Of a DNA stretch of 64,000 nucleotides, positions 45,217 to 53,773 are shown piece by piece. Under the pieces are notes generated by a model. That model did no database searches. It saw nothing but the letters and a program-made list of their open reading frames with translations, and had not been told where the DNA came from. The stretch's first letter is position 1. Each line of letters starts with the position of its first letter. The stretch is from positions 82,042 through 146,041 of the forward strand of contig JADKGZ010000013.1 in assembly GCA_016722025.1 (NCBI GenBank), in the 5' to 3' direction. This DNA is from Acidimicrobiaceae bacterium. GTDB lineage: Bacteria > Actinomycetota > Acidimicrobiia > Acidimicrobiales > Ilumatobacteraceae. Made by a program: the position numbers and the translations under genes.

Positions 45217-45238
45217 GTTCAAGTCCCCCCTCGCCCAC
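45217..45238 (+). other. attR: copy of tRNA-Leu 3' end
   Basis: 22 bases identical to the 3' part of tRNA-Leu at 34562-34583, without the rest of the tRNA. Followed after five differing bases by a copy of the tRNA terminator. Confidence 0.8.
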
Positions 45239-45243
45239 CAAAG

Positions 45244-45268
45244 GACCCCAGCTCAGCTGGGGTCTTTT
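45244..45268 (+). terminator. Copy of the tRNA-Leu terminator at the island's right end
   Basis: Hairpin ACCCCAGC-TCA-GCTGGGGT with TCTTTT tail, identical to 34589-34613. Probably the original chromosomal terminator, displaced by the island. Confidence 0.8.
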
Positions 45269-45326
45269 CGCGTCTGCGAGGCCCCGATCAGCTCCGAGAG
45301 CTGCGCGGCGACGGCCACTGCCCGCG

Positions 45327-47010
45327 TGTCCGGTCCCGGTTCATAGTTGACGTGTTGGCCCCGGTAGGCGTGTTCCAGTTCCGGGACTGGCTCCGGTAGC
45401 TGGGCGACAGTGGTTCCGGTAGCTGTGTGACGCGCGTGTGTTCTTGTCTGCTGGTGCTGAGCCCTCTTCGATGGTGACGTTCGTCGTCGCTATCGGTCTG
45501 GGGAGGGTCATCGTGTTGGTGGAGCTGGGGCTTGTGGAGCCGCGATATCAGGCAGTGCTCGAGGTGCTGCAACAGGGTGCGACCGTCACGGAGGTGGCGG
45601 TCCGGTTCGGGGTGACGCGCCAAACGGTGCATCGCTGGCTGCGCCGCTATGCCGCTGGAGGGTTGGCTGCTCTGGCGGATGGGTCGGAGCGACCGTTGTC
45701 ATGTCCGCATCAGATGCCGCCGGAGTTGGAAGCGAGGATCGTGGAGCTGCGCCGGACGCATCCGGGTTGGGGTCCGCGCACGATCCTGTTCCGGTTGGAA
45801 GCAGAGCGGGTGGTGCCGTTGCCGGGTCGTTCGTCGGTGTATCGGTGTCTGGTCCGTCACGGTCTGATCGAGCCCGAGGCTCGCCGCCGGAAGAAGGTCG
45901 ACTACAAGCGGTGGGAACGCAGCCGGGCGATGGAGCTGTGGCAGATGGACGTGGTTGGTGGTGTGCGGCTGGTGAACGGGTGGAAGGCATCGATCGTGTC
46001 GGGCATCGATGATCACTCCCGATTCATCATCTCCGCGCACGTGGTCGAGCGAGCGACAGCGCGGCCGGTGTGTGAGGCGCTGACGAGAGCGATGCGCGCT
46101 TTCGGTGTGCCGCAGGAAGTGTTGACCGACAACGGCAAGGTGTTCACCGGCCGGTTTGGTCCAGGCTCCGGTGAGGTGCTGTTTGACAGGATCTGCCGGG
46201 AGAACGGGATCAAGCACATCCTCACCGCGCCCCGCTCGCCGACCACGACCGGCAAGATCGAGCGGTGGCACAAGACGATGCGCCGCGAGTTCTTGAACGG
46301 CAAGGTGTTCGAGTCGATCGCCGACGCCCAGGCGCAGCTCGATGCGTGGGTGCACGAATACAACCACGACCGCCGCCATCAAGGCATTGGTGACGTTGTT
46401 CCGTGGGAACGGTTCCGTCTCGCCGGCCGTGACGGTGTCGAGCCGGTCGTGCGCGCGGATGAGCCGGTGACGACACGTCGGGTCGGCAAGACCGGCAAGA
46501 TCAGCTTCGCCGGTGAGCTCTACCCGGTCGGGGTGTGGCTCGCCGGCGAGACCGTCGATGTGTCGGTCGCAGATGGGTTGGTGTCGATCCACCACCGTCA
46601 GGTGCTCGTGGCCACACATGCCCAGCGGCATCGTCCGTCGAACGAGTCCAAAGCGCTCCGACGCAAGGCGACAGCCAAGCAGCCGCGACCGCGCCAGGCG
46701 ACCGTCGGTCAGAGCGTGACCCGCAAAGTCGACTCATCCGGCAACGTCTGTTTTGCTGCCACGACATATCGGGTCGGCAACGCTCACAAGCGTCGACAGG
46801 TCCAAGTCGCGATCGTCGGCAACACCGTCGAGATCTCCGCCGGCGGCGAGATCCTTCGCGTGCACCCGATCCGCCACGACCGCTCCCGCGAACACGGCGC
46901 CTTCGCCAACGCCGGCGGCAGACCCTCACGCACCAACGCCGCCTAACCCCTCACCCGAGTGGAACACAACTACCGGAGCCAACACGGAACACGGCTACCG
47001 GGACTTGACA
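45327..47010 (+). mobile_element. IS481-family element with 16-bp target duplication
   Basis: 1684 bp, beginning tgtccggtcccgg and ending gggacttgaca (TGT...ACA ends), with imperfect sub-terminal inverted repeats containing cgtgttggc(c/t)ccggtag. Flanked by exact 16-bp direct copies of ACGGCCACTGCCCGCG at 45311-45326 and 47011-47026. Inserted in chromosomal sequence just outside attR. Confidence 0.88.
45471..46946 (+). CDS. IS481-family transposase (DDE)
   Basis: 491 residues from ATG 45471. N-terminal helix-turn-helix (ATVTEVAVRFGVTRQTVHRWLRRYAAGGLAAL, about 27-60) and a second DNA-binding segment; rve-type DDE core with MDVVGG, LTDNGKVF and the Glu in GKIERWHKTMRREF, then HEYNHDRRHQGIG. 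A C-terminal ~150-residue extension has a beta-rich repeat (RKVDSSGNVCFAATTYRVGNAHKRRQVQV). Intact and likely functional. Confidence 0.92.
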   Translation: MVTFVVAIGLGRVIVLVELGLVEPRYQAVLEVLQQGATVTEVAVRFGVTRQTVHRWLRRYAAGGLAALADGSERPLSCPHQMPPELEARIVELRRTHPGWGPRTILFRLEAERVVPLPGRSSVYRCLVRHGLIEPEARRRKKVDYKRWERSRAMELWQMDVVGGVRLVNGWKASIVSGIDDHSRFIISAHVVERATARPVCEALTRAMRAFGVPQEVLTDNGKVFTGRFGPGSGEVLFDRICRENGIKHILTAPRSPTTTGKIERWHKTMRREFLNGKVFESIADAQAQLDAWVHEYNHDRRHQGIGDVVPWERFRLAGRDGVEPVVRADEPVTTRRVGKTGKISFAGELYPVGVWLAGETVDVSVADGLVSIHHRQVLVATHAQRHRPSNESKALRRKATAKQPRPRQATVGQSVTRKVDSSGNVCFAATTYRVGNAHKRRQVQVAIVGNTVEISAGGEILRVHPIRHDRSREHGAFANAGGRPSRTNAA

Positions 47011-47056
47011 ACGGCCACTGCCCGCGGGCATGCGACGTCAGCTGATCGGCGACAGC

Positions 47057-47239
47057 TCACCACCACCGCAAGAGTGACGACATCCCGGCAAGCACGAACG
47101 ACGCCACCACCAGGATCGCCGTCCAGCGAACGGTTCTGCTCCGTCGGATCGGTTCGACATCGCACTCGTCGACGTCCCAATCGTCGTAGAGGTCCTCCGG
47201 GTCGCTGGCCACGGACCGAGCGTATGGGGAGCTCCGCAC
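47057..47239 (-). CDS. Small single-pass membrane protein
   Basis: 60 residues as read (GTG near 47212 is an alternative start, giving ~51). Acidic N-terminus (DPEDLYDDWDVDECDVEP), basic RRSRTVRW, then one membrane helix TAILVVASFVLAGMSSLLRWW at the C-terminus. Not recognised; the topology fits a tail-anchored small protein. It reads toward the IS481 element, whose right end is only 30 bases away. Confidence 0.55.
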   Translation of the reverse strand: MRSSPYARSVASDPEDLYDDWDVDECDVEPIRRSRTVRWTAILVVASFVLAGMSSLLRWW

Positions 47240-47336
47240 GGTGAGAGTTCACACCTGACACCACATCGTCCGCGACTGGCGTTCATCGCCCAGAGTTGTC
47301 GCCCACGCCGGTCAGTTGATCCTTGATCGACTGCAT

Positions 47337-47777
47337 CTACAGGAACCGACCAAATGCGCCCGCGTCAGGGCATGACAACGCCCGACACCCTTGTCGGCGT
47401 GAGCTGGAACATCGCTCACCCAGGGCCTCGAGCACGGGTGCAATGGCCTCGCGTGCCCATGCGTAGTCGGGGTGATCAGTCGTGTCGAGGATGAGTTGAC
47501 GCAGGTCCGCAGGGTTGTCGGCGTGGATCACCACCTCCCCCTCGACCGTCACGAACGACCACGGCTCGTGCGGGTTCAAGACGGTGAGGGCACATCGCGG
47601 ATCGCGCACCAGCGAGCGGCCCTTCCATCGATCCAGGCTGGTCGAGAAGAACAGCTCGTCGCCACGACGGGCGAATGAGATCATCGACGTCGATGGAGTC
47701 CCGGCCGCTCGAACGGTGGCCAGCAGCGCGATCACGCTGCGCCCGATGAACTGGTCCTGCGCTTCGGTACCGATCAT
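47337..47777 (-). CDS. F420-dependent PPOX-class oxidoreductase (TIGR03618-like), 3' frameshift
   Basis: The split-barrel flavin/F420 reductase fold is clear for residues 1-120: FIGRSVIALLATVRAAGTPSTSMISFARRGDELFFSTSLDRWKGRSLVRDPRCALTVLN. After ALGE the reading becomes implausible. Another frame gives AMFQLTPTRVSGVVMP and a stop at 47365-47367, the typical family ending, so one or four bases are missing near 47413-47416. Reduces or oxidises small substrates with F420. Confidence 0.8.
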   Translation of the reverse strand: MIGTEAQDQFIGRSVIALLATVRAAGTPSTSMISFARRGDELFFSTSLDRWKGRSLVRDPRCALTVLNPHEPWSFVTVEGEVVIHADNPADLRQLILDTTDHPDYAWAREAIAPVLEALGERCSSSRRQGCRALSCPDAGAFGRFL

Positions 47778-47898
47778 GCCGACTCCTTCAACGACGAACG
47801 TACCTCGTGAGGGCCGCCGGTCATGCGGCCCGAGCCTTCTTCAACAAGCCTCCAACAACCTGCGCGCCGCGCCGACAAGGCTGTGACACGCTTCCCAA

Positions 47899-48432
47899 AT
47901 GGCAAGCAGCGCTGACACCATCACCCAGTCCGTTCGCCTCACGCTCGAGAGTGCGTGGCAACCGGTGAACGACCTGCGCACTCGGCTCACCGCCGACGCG
48001 TACTTGTGGGAGCCGGCCGCGCCGTGTTGGACCGTGCGGCCCACCGACGGCGGCTGGGCTGCGGATTGGGTGGAGGAAGAACCAAACCCTGCTCCACTCA
48101 CCACGATCGCCTGGCGCACGTGGCACATCGGCGTCGACTGTCTCGACAGCTACTCCGGCCGCCTCGTCGGGCGTGGCGGCACAGGTCTCACCGGCACCGC
48201 GTGGGTGGGCACACCAGTGGAAGCGCTCGACCTGCTTGACCAGGCCTGGGCCGTGTTCTTCAGCGCGATCACATCGTGGACCGCGGACGACCTGGTCTCC
48301 CCGCTCGGCAGCGACTGGGGCCCGTACGGTGCGCAGCCGAAGCTCGACCTGGCGATGCATGCATGCCGCGAAGTCATCCACCACTTGGCGGAGATCTCGC
48401 TCTTGGTCGACCTCCACACAACGACCGCCTGA
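47899..48432 (+). CDS. DinB family protein
   Basis: 177 residues of the DinB-like four-helix bundle. Candidate metal ligands are H in WRTWHIGVDCL (about 75) and the C-terminal HACREVIHHLAEISLL (His about 154, 161, 162). Function unknown; many actinobacterial members are thiol-dependent transferases/isomerases. Convergent with the TPR gene (20 bases). Confidence 0.75.
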   Translation: MASSADTITQSVRLTLESAWQPVNDLRTRLTADAYLWEPAAPCWTVRPTDGGWAADWVEEEPNPAPLTTIAWRTWHIGVDCLDSYSGRLVGRGGTGLTGTAWVGTPVEALDLLDQAWAVFFSAITSWTADDLVSPLGSDWGPYGAQPKLDLAMHACREVIHHLAEISLLVDLHTTTA

Positions 48433-48452
48433 CGCTCGCGACCGCCGGGCCG

Positions 48453-50528
48453 TCAGGTCTGCCACTCGACGGGGGCGATCGGGTCTGGGGAGTAGCAGCA
48501 GTACGTGCCGGTGCGGAGGTGTTGGTCGAGGTGAGCGGCTGCAACCGGATGGTGCTCGGCCAGGCGGGCGAGCGCGTAGCGCAGCGACCGGGTCACCGCT
48601 GTGCGGGCTCGTTCGGCACTGGCGCCGGTGGAGCGGTGGCGGCCGCCGAGACCCACGGCGCGGCGAAGCTCGGCGATCAGGTACTCGCGGTCTTGCTCGG
48701 CCAACTCGCACCGGGCTGGGTCGTTCATCGCCGTTGCCTCGTCGATGTCCTCTTCGACCTCGGCCAGCCGGCGGCGGTAGGCCTCGCGGGCACGCTCATC
48801 GAGCACGGGCAGGCCACCACCCGCGAGCCGGCCGTCGTCATCGAGGTCGTGGTCGGAGCGCGAGCGGGCGGGGAGCGATCCGTTGTCGACGGCCACGAGA
48901 TCCAGCACGTGGAACTCGCGGCCCGGTTCGGCGAGTAGCCGCGCGATGTAGCGCAAGCCCTTGAGGTCGCGCACGACGGTGGCCTGGCCGCCGAGGCGCA
49001 CGACCCTGGTGTTGCCCTCACGGCGGAAGACGGCCGATCCGTCGGCGGGCGTGCCGGGCAGCACCGGTGGCTGGTGGCCGCCCGCCAGGATCTCGTCGCA
49101 GTGGTTCACCCAGCCGGTGGCGCCGAAGCTGGAGAACGCACTGCGCGCCGCCTGCCACTCGAGTCGGGCGCCATCGAGGTTGCCCTCACGCCGGCGCACT
49201 TCGGCCAACACGGTGCGGGCAACGGCGGCGTCGAACGGAGCGCCGAGATCGACCCAGAGCACCACCGCTCCGGAGGCCGCCGCCTTGGCACTCGCCAGAT
49301 CGCCGGCAACCAGCCTGGCCCTCGCTTCGGCGAGCTGCGCCCCGGCGCGCAACGACGGGCTGGGGAAGTGGTCGGCGATGCGGCCCAGCGTGTCTGCCGC
49401 ACGGCGCGCCGTCGCCACGTCGCCCGCCGCGGCCGCGATCTCGGCCTGGGCCTCGAGCAGCGGTGCCAGCCGCAGCTCTCCGAACGGTGGCCGCTCCTTC
49501 CACGGCAGGTCGACCGGATTGGTGATGGCATCGTCGATCATCGCCGTGGCCGCCTGCACTTCGCCCTGGGCCAGCCGCAGCAGCGCCAACCCCGGCTGGG
49601 CCGACCAGGCACGGGCGTGAGCAGCAACGAAGGCCGCCTCGGCACCGGCGAGGTCGCCCTTGCGCAGCCGGATGCTGCCGAGCCCGACCAACGGCCACCC
49701 GAACTCGCGGCGCATCCAGGGACGCAGCTCCTCGCAGGCCAGGAGCGCCTCCTCCTCGGCGCGATCGCACGGCCCCGACACCTTCAGGAGCTCGGCACGA
49801 TGGACCCGGCATCGGCCGCCGATGCCACCGAAGGCAGCGCCGTGCCCCCAGTGCTCCATCACGTCGGTCCACTCGACCGCGCGGTCGTGGAGCGCGAGGC
49901 CCTGTGCCGCACAGATCAGCTCGCAGTACATCATCCCCGTCGTGAGGGCATCGACCTCGCCCGACGTGAGGAGGGTTGCGATCTCGTCGAGTTGCGCCAG
50001 CCCGCCCACGAGGTCGCCCTCGAGCAGCGTGAGGCGAGCGAGCGCAACCCGGCCGATCACCATCGCAGGGGTGACGCCGAACCGGACGCCGAGATCGATG
50101 GCCTTCGCCGCCTGCTCGCGCACCGCCGCCATGTCGCCGCACATGAAGCGCTCGTAGGTTCGCACCGTCGCGATCAGCGCGTGTGCAGGTGTCTCGGGCA
50201 GCCCCACCAGCAACGTCTCGGCGCGCCGCAACCAGGCACGCACCGGAGCCATCAACCCCGTGTCGATCAACAAGAACATGGCGAGCATCGCCGCGGCGCG
50301 TGCGGCATCGACCTTGTCGCCCTCGCCGAGACGGAGGGAATAGAGGGCCTCCCACGAGGACACAGCACCGTCGAAGTCGCCGTTGCCGTACGACGCCTGG
50401 GCCCGCAGTTCCAACCACGCCGCGGACGAGCCTGCGGACCCGTTCGATGCAGCGAGATCGAGCGCACGCTGCCAGTCGCCCCGTTCGGCCGCGGCCCGCG
50501 CCTCCCCGAGGGGATCGGATTCGCTCAT
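48453..50528 (-). CDS. TPR-repeat regulator-like protein
   Basis: 691 residues. About 1-470 are tetratricopeptide-type helical repeats (e.g. GDWQRALDLAASNGSAG, GDLAGAEAAFVAAHARAW, GDVATARRAADTLGRIADHF). About 500-690 form a basic C-terminal domain starting FRREGNTRVVRLGGQATVVRDLKGLRYIARLLAEPGREFHVLDL, found at the end of large AAA/LuxR-type regulators, followed by a helical EYLIAELRRAVGLGG region. The AAA and kinase/cyclase parts seen in those relatives are absent. ATG 50528 has a GGGAG site. Divergent from the isomerase-like gene at 50669, which it may control. Confidence 0.7.
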   Translation of the reverse strand: MSESDPLGEARAAAERGDWQRALDLAASNGSAGSSAAWLELRAQASYGNGDFDGAVSSWEALYSLRLGEGDKVDAARAAAMLAMFLLIDTGLMAPVRAWLRRAETLLVGLPETPAHALIATVRTYERFMCGDMAAVREQAAKAIDLGVRFGVTPAMVIGRVALARLTLLEGDLVGGLAQLDEIATLLTSGEVDALTTGMMYCELICAAQGLALHDRAVEWTDVMEHWGHGAAFGGIGGRCRVHRAELLKVSGPCDRAEEEALLACEELRPWMRREFGWPLVGLGSIRLRKGDLAGAEAAFVAAHARAWSAQPGLALLRLAQGEVQAATAMIDDAITNPVDLPWKERPPFGELRLAPLLEAQAEIAAAAGDVATARRAADTLGRIADHFPSPSLRAGAQLAEARARLVAGDLASAKAAASGAVVLWVDLGAPFDAAVARTVLAEVRRREGNLDGARLEWQAARSAFSSFGATGWVNHCDEILAGGHQPPVLPGTPADGSAVFRREGNTRVVRLGGQATVVRDLKGLRYIARLLAEPGREFHVLDLVAVDNGSLPARSRSDHDLDDDGRLAGGGLPVLDERAREAYRRRLAEVEEDIDEATAMNDPARCELAEQDREYLIAELRRAVGLGGRHRSTGASAERARTAVTRSLRYALARLAEHHPVAAAHLDQHLRTGTYCCYSPDPIAPVEWQT

Positions 50529-50668
50529 CACCCCACTCCCTTCGATCGGCTTGCCCACGAAAGCGGCCGGCCACCGATCGCACGTTGTCGCATTGTCACA
50601 CGCATTGTCACGCCTTCCGCTCATCAGCCCGCAGGCCGTCGACACGCACGACGATGAGAGGACAGCCC

Positions 50669-51226
50669 ATGACACCCATCGAGCAGCTCGAGTACATCGT
50701 TCCCGCGCTCAACCATGTGGTTCAGCACATCTGGTACGGCCAACTCGACGCACCGACGCCGTGCGCGAAGTTCAGCGTGCACGATGTGATCGATCACATG
50801 ATCGTCGGCGGGAACACCTTCGCACCGCTGTTCAGGGGCGAGGCTCCGCCGGAGGTGAGCGCCCCGTTCGTGTATGGCTGGGTTCCGGCTACGGAGTTCA
50901 GCGCGACGATGAACAGCCTGCTTGCCGCGGTGCAGTCACCCGGTGCTCTCGAGCGGGTGATCCACAGCCCGTTCGGCGAGGTCTCCGGCGACACCTTCGC
51001 ACGATTGGTGGCGTTCGACGGTCTGGTCCACGGCTGGGACCTGGCACAGGCCACAGGGCAGGTGTGGGCGCCGCCGACCGAGGTCGTCGAAGCGGTGGAG
51101 GCCTTCGCCTCGGTGGCCATCGCCCCTGAGATGCGCGACGGCGAAACCTTCAAGGACGCCGTCTCGGTTCCGATGGGCGCCACCGCCATGGAGCGAGTGG
51201 TGGCCTTCAGCGGCCGAGCCGCCTGA
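50669..51226 (+). CDS. TIGR03086-type mycothiol-dependent isomerase-like protein
   Basis: 185 residues: MTPIEQLEYIVPALNHVVQHI start, DAPTPCAKFSVHDVIDHMIVGGNTFAPLF (about 27-55, metal His), and FDGLVHGWDLAQATGQ (about 113-128, second His site). The pattern is the TIGR03086/DinB-like family. The C-terminus (MERVVAFSGRAA) is also typical. Probably cytoplasmic; substrate unknown. Confidence 0.8.
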   Translation: MTPIEQLEYIVPALNHVVQHIWYGQLDAPTPCAKFSVHDVIDHMIVGGNTFAPLFRGEAPPEVSAPFVYGWVPATEFSATMNSLLAAVQSPGALERVIHSPFGEVSGDTFARLVAFDGLVHGWDLAQATGQVWAPPTEVVEAVEAFASVAIAPEMRDGETFKDAVSVPMGATAMERVVAFSGRAA

Positions 51227-51329
51227 CCACCCTCCAACCGCGACACCGCTCTCACCACACCGCACTCACGACACCCGCACTCACCGCTCAGCTACAACTC
51301 ACCACCCACCATCAGAACGGACATCCATC

Positions 51330-51713
51330 ATGCGCATCCCCAAGGAACAGATTCCCGTGAAGCTCGACGTGCCCGGCGCGAAGGCCCGCCAGCTGTCCGA
51401 CTTCGGCACCGCCTCCGGCGTCATCGGAGCCGAGTACTTCAGCCTCGGCGCAGGTACTGACATCGCTCCTCTCCTGCAAGGGCTCGAGGGCGACCTCTGT
51501 CAAGCCCCCCACTGGGGATACATGATCTCGGGTGACGTCGTGGTCACCTACGCCGACGGCTCGGATGATCGCTGCACCGGTGGCGACGTGTTCCACTGGC
51601 CCGCGGGTCACACAGTCCGCGTCGAGCACGACGCCGAGGTGATCCTGTTCAGCCCTCAGCACGAACACCTCGAGGTGATGGCACACATGGCCCAGAAGCT
51701 CGGCGTCGCCTGA
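51330..51713 (+). CDS. Cupin domain protein
   Basis: 127-residue single cupin barrel. Metal ligands: H in QAPHWGYMISGDVVVTY (cupin motif 1, with Glu replaced) and H in FHWPAGHTVRVEHDAEVILFS (motif 2). Function unknown; may be a small dioxygenase or isomerase. Follows the TIGR03086-type gene by 103 bases on the same strand and may be co-transcribed. Confidence 0.75.
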   Translation: MRIPKEQIPVKLDVPGAKARQLSDFGTASGVIGAEYFSLGAGTDIAPLLQGLEGDLCQAPHWGYMISGDVVVTYADGSDDRCTGGDVFHWPAGHTVRVEHDAEVILFSPQHEHLEVMAHMAQKLGVA

Positions 51714-51810
51714 CGCCACCCAAGTGGCTGGCCGCGTGACACATTGGTGCTCGCCGACTTCGCTCGCCCGCATCGGACAGCTGGGCACGCCCCTGAGCGC
51801 GGCCAGCCGC

Positions 51811-52332
51811 TCAGCGACTGTCGCTGCGGGCTTGCCGACGGGCGCCTTGGGCCTTGCTCGACGCGCGACGCGACGGCGATGCAGTGGCGCTCTTGGCCAC
51901 GCGACCGATGTCGCGAGTGGTCACACCCGAGGCAGCGGTCGTGCCGATCGGCTCGCCGCCGGTGCGGGCGCGCGGGTTCCCCTTTGCATCACGGGCGGCC
52001 TGCAGGCGCTCACGCTTCAGCTCGTTGGCCGACGCTCGCGCCGCGACGCTGAGCGCACGCGACACACGCGCGAGGGTGTCCTCGAAGATCTCGGCCTTGC
52101 GGCGAGTGCGCTGGTTCGAGGTGGACGTGCCCGCACGCGACGAGGCCGCCGCCACCGACGCTGACGACTGGCGGCGGTAGAGCTTGCTGTACTTGTTGCG
52201 CTCACGACGCACCATCGTGAGCAGCTCGTCGAGCTCATCCTCGGAGAGATCCTTGAGCCTCGCGGCCTCGGTGGCGACCAGCAGCGTCTGTTCCTTGGCA
52301 CTGAACAACGAGTAGAGCTCGGTGGGGTTCAT
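51811..52332 (-). CDS. Hypothetical basic helical protein
   Basis: 173 residues. The N-terminus (MNPTELYSLFSAKEQTLLVATEAARLKDLSEDELDELLTMVRRERNKYSKLYRRQ) is helical and charged; the remainder is Arg/Ala/Ser/Thr-rich and probably disordered, ending ARRQARSDSR. It looks like a nucleic-acid- or ribosome-associated protein of actinobacteria, but I do not recognise it. An AAAGGA site supports ATG 52332. Confidence 0.65.
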   Translation of the reverse strand: MNPTELYSLFSAKEQTLLVATEAARLKDLSEDELDELLTMVRRERNKYSKLYRRQSSASVAAASSRAGTSTSNQRTRRKAEIFEDTLARVSRALSVAARASANELKRERLQAARDAKGNPRARTGGEPIGTTAASGVTTRDIGRVAKSATASPSRRASSKAQGARRQARSDSR

Positions 52333-52622
52333 CGTCGGGTCCTTTCTGAATCGATCTCGACAGTAGCTGCCACCGACCGGCGCCACCGTCGCAGCGTCGA
52401 AGTCGGAATGCCGTTCCAGTGCGAGCCCCGCCGACTCGCCATCAGGCGAGGAGGCTGCGCAGCATCCACGAGCTACCGGGCGCCGGCGCTCCGAAGGCAC
52501 GGATGCGTTCGGCGATGAGGTCGACAGCCAAAGCGAGTTGGTTGTACTGCGTCGTGCGGCCGAGTCGTGTCTGTTGCATTGGAGCCCGATGAAGCGAGCC
52601 GACGGCGGCACCGAGCGCTCGC

Positions 52623-53432
52623 TCACCCGGCCAGCGAGCCGCCGTAGATCTGCCAAGCGAGCAGCGACTTGGCAGCGAGGCTGAGCACGAGGTAGGTCTT
52701 CTCGCCATACGCGTAGTTGCGCCAGCGGCCGACGCCCCGGTACTGCAGCCACTGGTTGAGGCCGAAGCTGAAGAAGAAGATCAGCTCGGCGATCACGATG
52801 CCGTACACGAAGCCGGGCACCTCGGGTGCGCCGATCACGTTCACCCAGATCGCCACCCACGGGGCAACACCGGCGATGGTTCCGAACCAGAAGGGCAGCA
52901 TCGTCGTCGATGTGCGCCCGGGTGGGTTCATTCGTTCCTGCAGCCAGCCGAACAGGATCATGGCGACGTTCGCGCCGACGACGGCGAGCAGCGCGGCGAT
53001 GTCGGTGATGCCGCTGTAGAACCCGATGAGCAGCACCATCAGCGTGGCACTGAGCGAGTACTCCACCCAACGGAACCGGTTGATGCCGCGAGTCAGATCG
53101 CTCTCGTAGGTGCGGCGGGCGAAGGTGGCGGTGGCGAAGTGGTCGAACGCGGCCAGCAGCAGGAACACCGCGATGGCAGGGCCGATGGGAACGTCGAACA
53201 GCCCCTCCGGCGTTGCCAACCTGGTGCCGGGAGGACCTTGCGGGAACGTCGACGTGACGGTGATGGCGAAGTCGCTTGCCATCAACAGGATCAGTACGGC
53301 CTGCGCCGCGTGCAGCACTGACAGACCGAGGTTCCACCTGCGCAGATCGGCCAGGCGCTCGAGCGTGACCCCGGAGGCAACGGTGACGTCGCCATGGTCG
53401 GTGTCTGGTCGCGGTGTTGCTGCGTCGGTCAT
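52623..53432 (-). CDS. Heliorhodopsin
   Basis: 269 residues, seven membrane helices. Heliorhodopsin signatures: RRWNLGLSVLHAAQAVLILLMASDF (helix A, about 31-55), RWVEYSLSATLMVLLIGFYSGI (helix C with putative counter-ion Glu124), ANVAMILFGWLQERMNPP (helix D), LPFWFGTIAGVAPWVAIW (helix E), IIFFFS-type helix F with SFGLNQWLQYRGVGRW, and retinal Schiff-base Lys255 in LSLAAKSLLAWQIYGG (helix G). Binds retinal with inverted orientation; thought to be a light sensor/regulator rather than a pump. An AAGGAAA site precedes ATG 53432. Divergent from the photolyase gene. Confidence 0.93.
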   Translation of the reverse strand: MTDAATPRPDTDHGDVTVASGVTLERLADLRRWNLGLSVLHAAQAVLILLMASDFAITVTSTFPQGPPGTRLATPEGLFDVPIGPAIAVFLLLAAFDHFATATFARRTYESDLTRGINRFRWVEYSLSATLMVLLIGFYSGITDIAALLAVVGANVAMILFGWLQERMNPPGRTSTTMLPFWFGTIAGVAPWVAIWVNVIGAPEVPGFVYGIVIAELIFFFSFGLNQWLQYRGVGRWRNYAYGEKTYLVLSLAAKSLLAWQIYGGSLAG

Positions 53433-53773
53433 CCGTTTCCTTCTCTCGTACGGGCAGGGCTCGACAGCCCCACGACGGTGGATGGTGCTGGTCGACGAGT
53501 CGACGCGTCGACGGACGAGTGCGGCCGCTCGGCACCCTCGGCAGCGCGCCGGAGGTGCTCTGAGGTGGCGCCGCACACAGCTGCCGCCGCGTTCATCGAA
53601 GCTCCGTTAGATTTATCACTAATGCTCACAACTCCCGAACCCGCCCAGGAATTCCCACGCGGAGTTGAGCCCCTCAGCATGTGGCAAGGGTGATCTGCGA
53701 TGCCTTGGGGCTCGGCACCAGCGACCTGCCCGGCACTGCGTTCGCACCCTGATCCTGCCGTGGAGATGCTGAC
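53433..53773. promoter_or_regulatory. Heliorhodopsin-photolyase divergent control region (341 bp)
   Basis: No gene. An AT-rich island in very GC-rich surroundings lies at 53606-53624, with TTAG (53607-53610) and CTAA (53619-53622) as an interrupted inverted repeat, a plausible operator or -10 region. A potential long hairpin pairs GAGCCCC (about 53667-53673) with GGGGCTC (about 53706-53712) in the leader of the photolyase transcript. Nature of the regulator unknown. Confidence 0.5.

Noticed and set aside
53665..53773. Riboswitch upstream of photolyase
   Set aside because: A 7-bp long-range hairpin is possible, but no conserved riboswitch core such as a cobalamin box could be identified.
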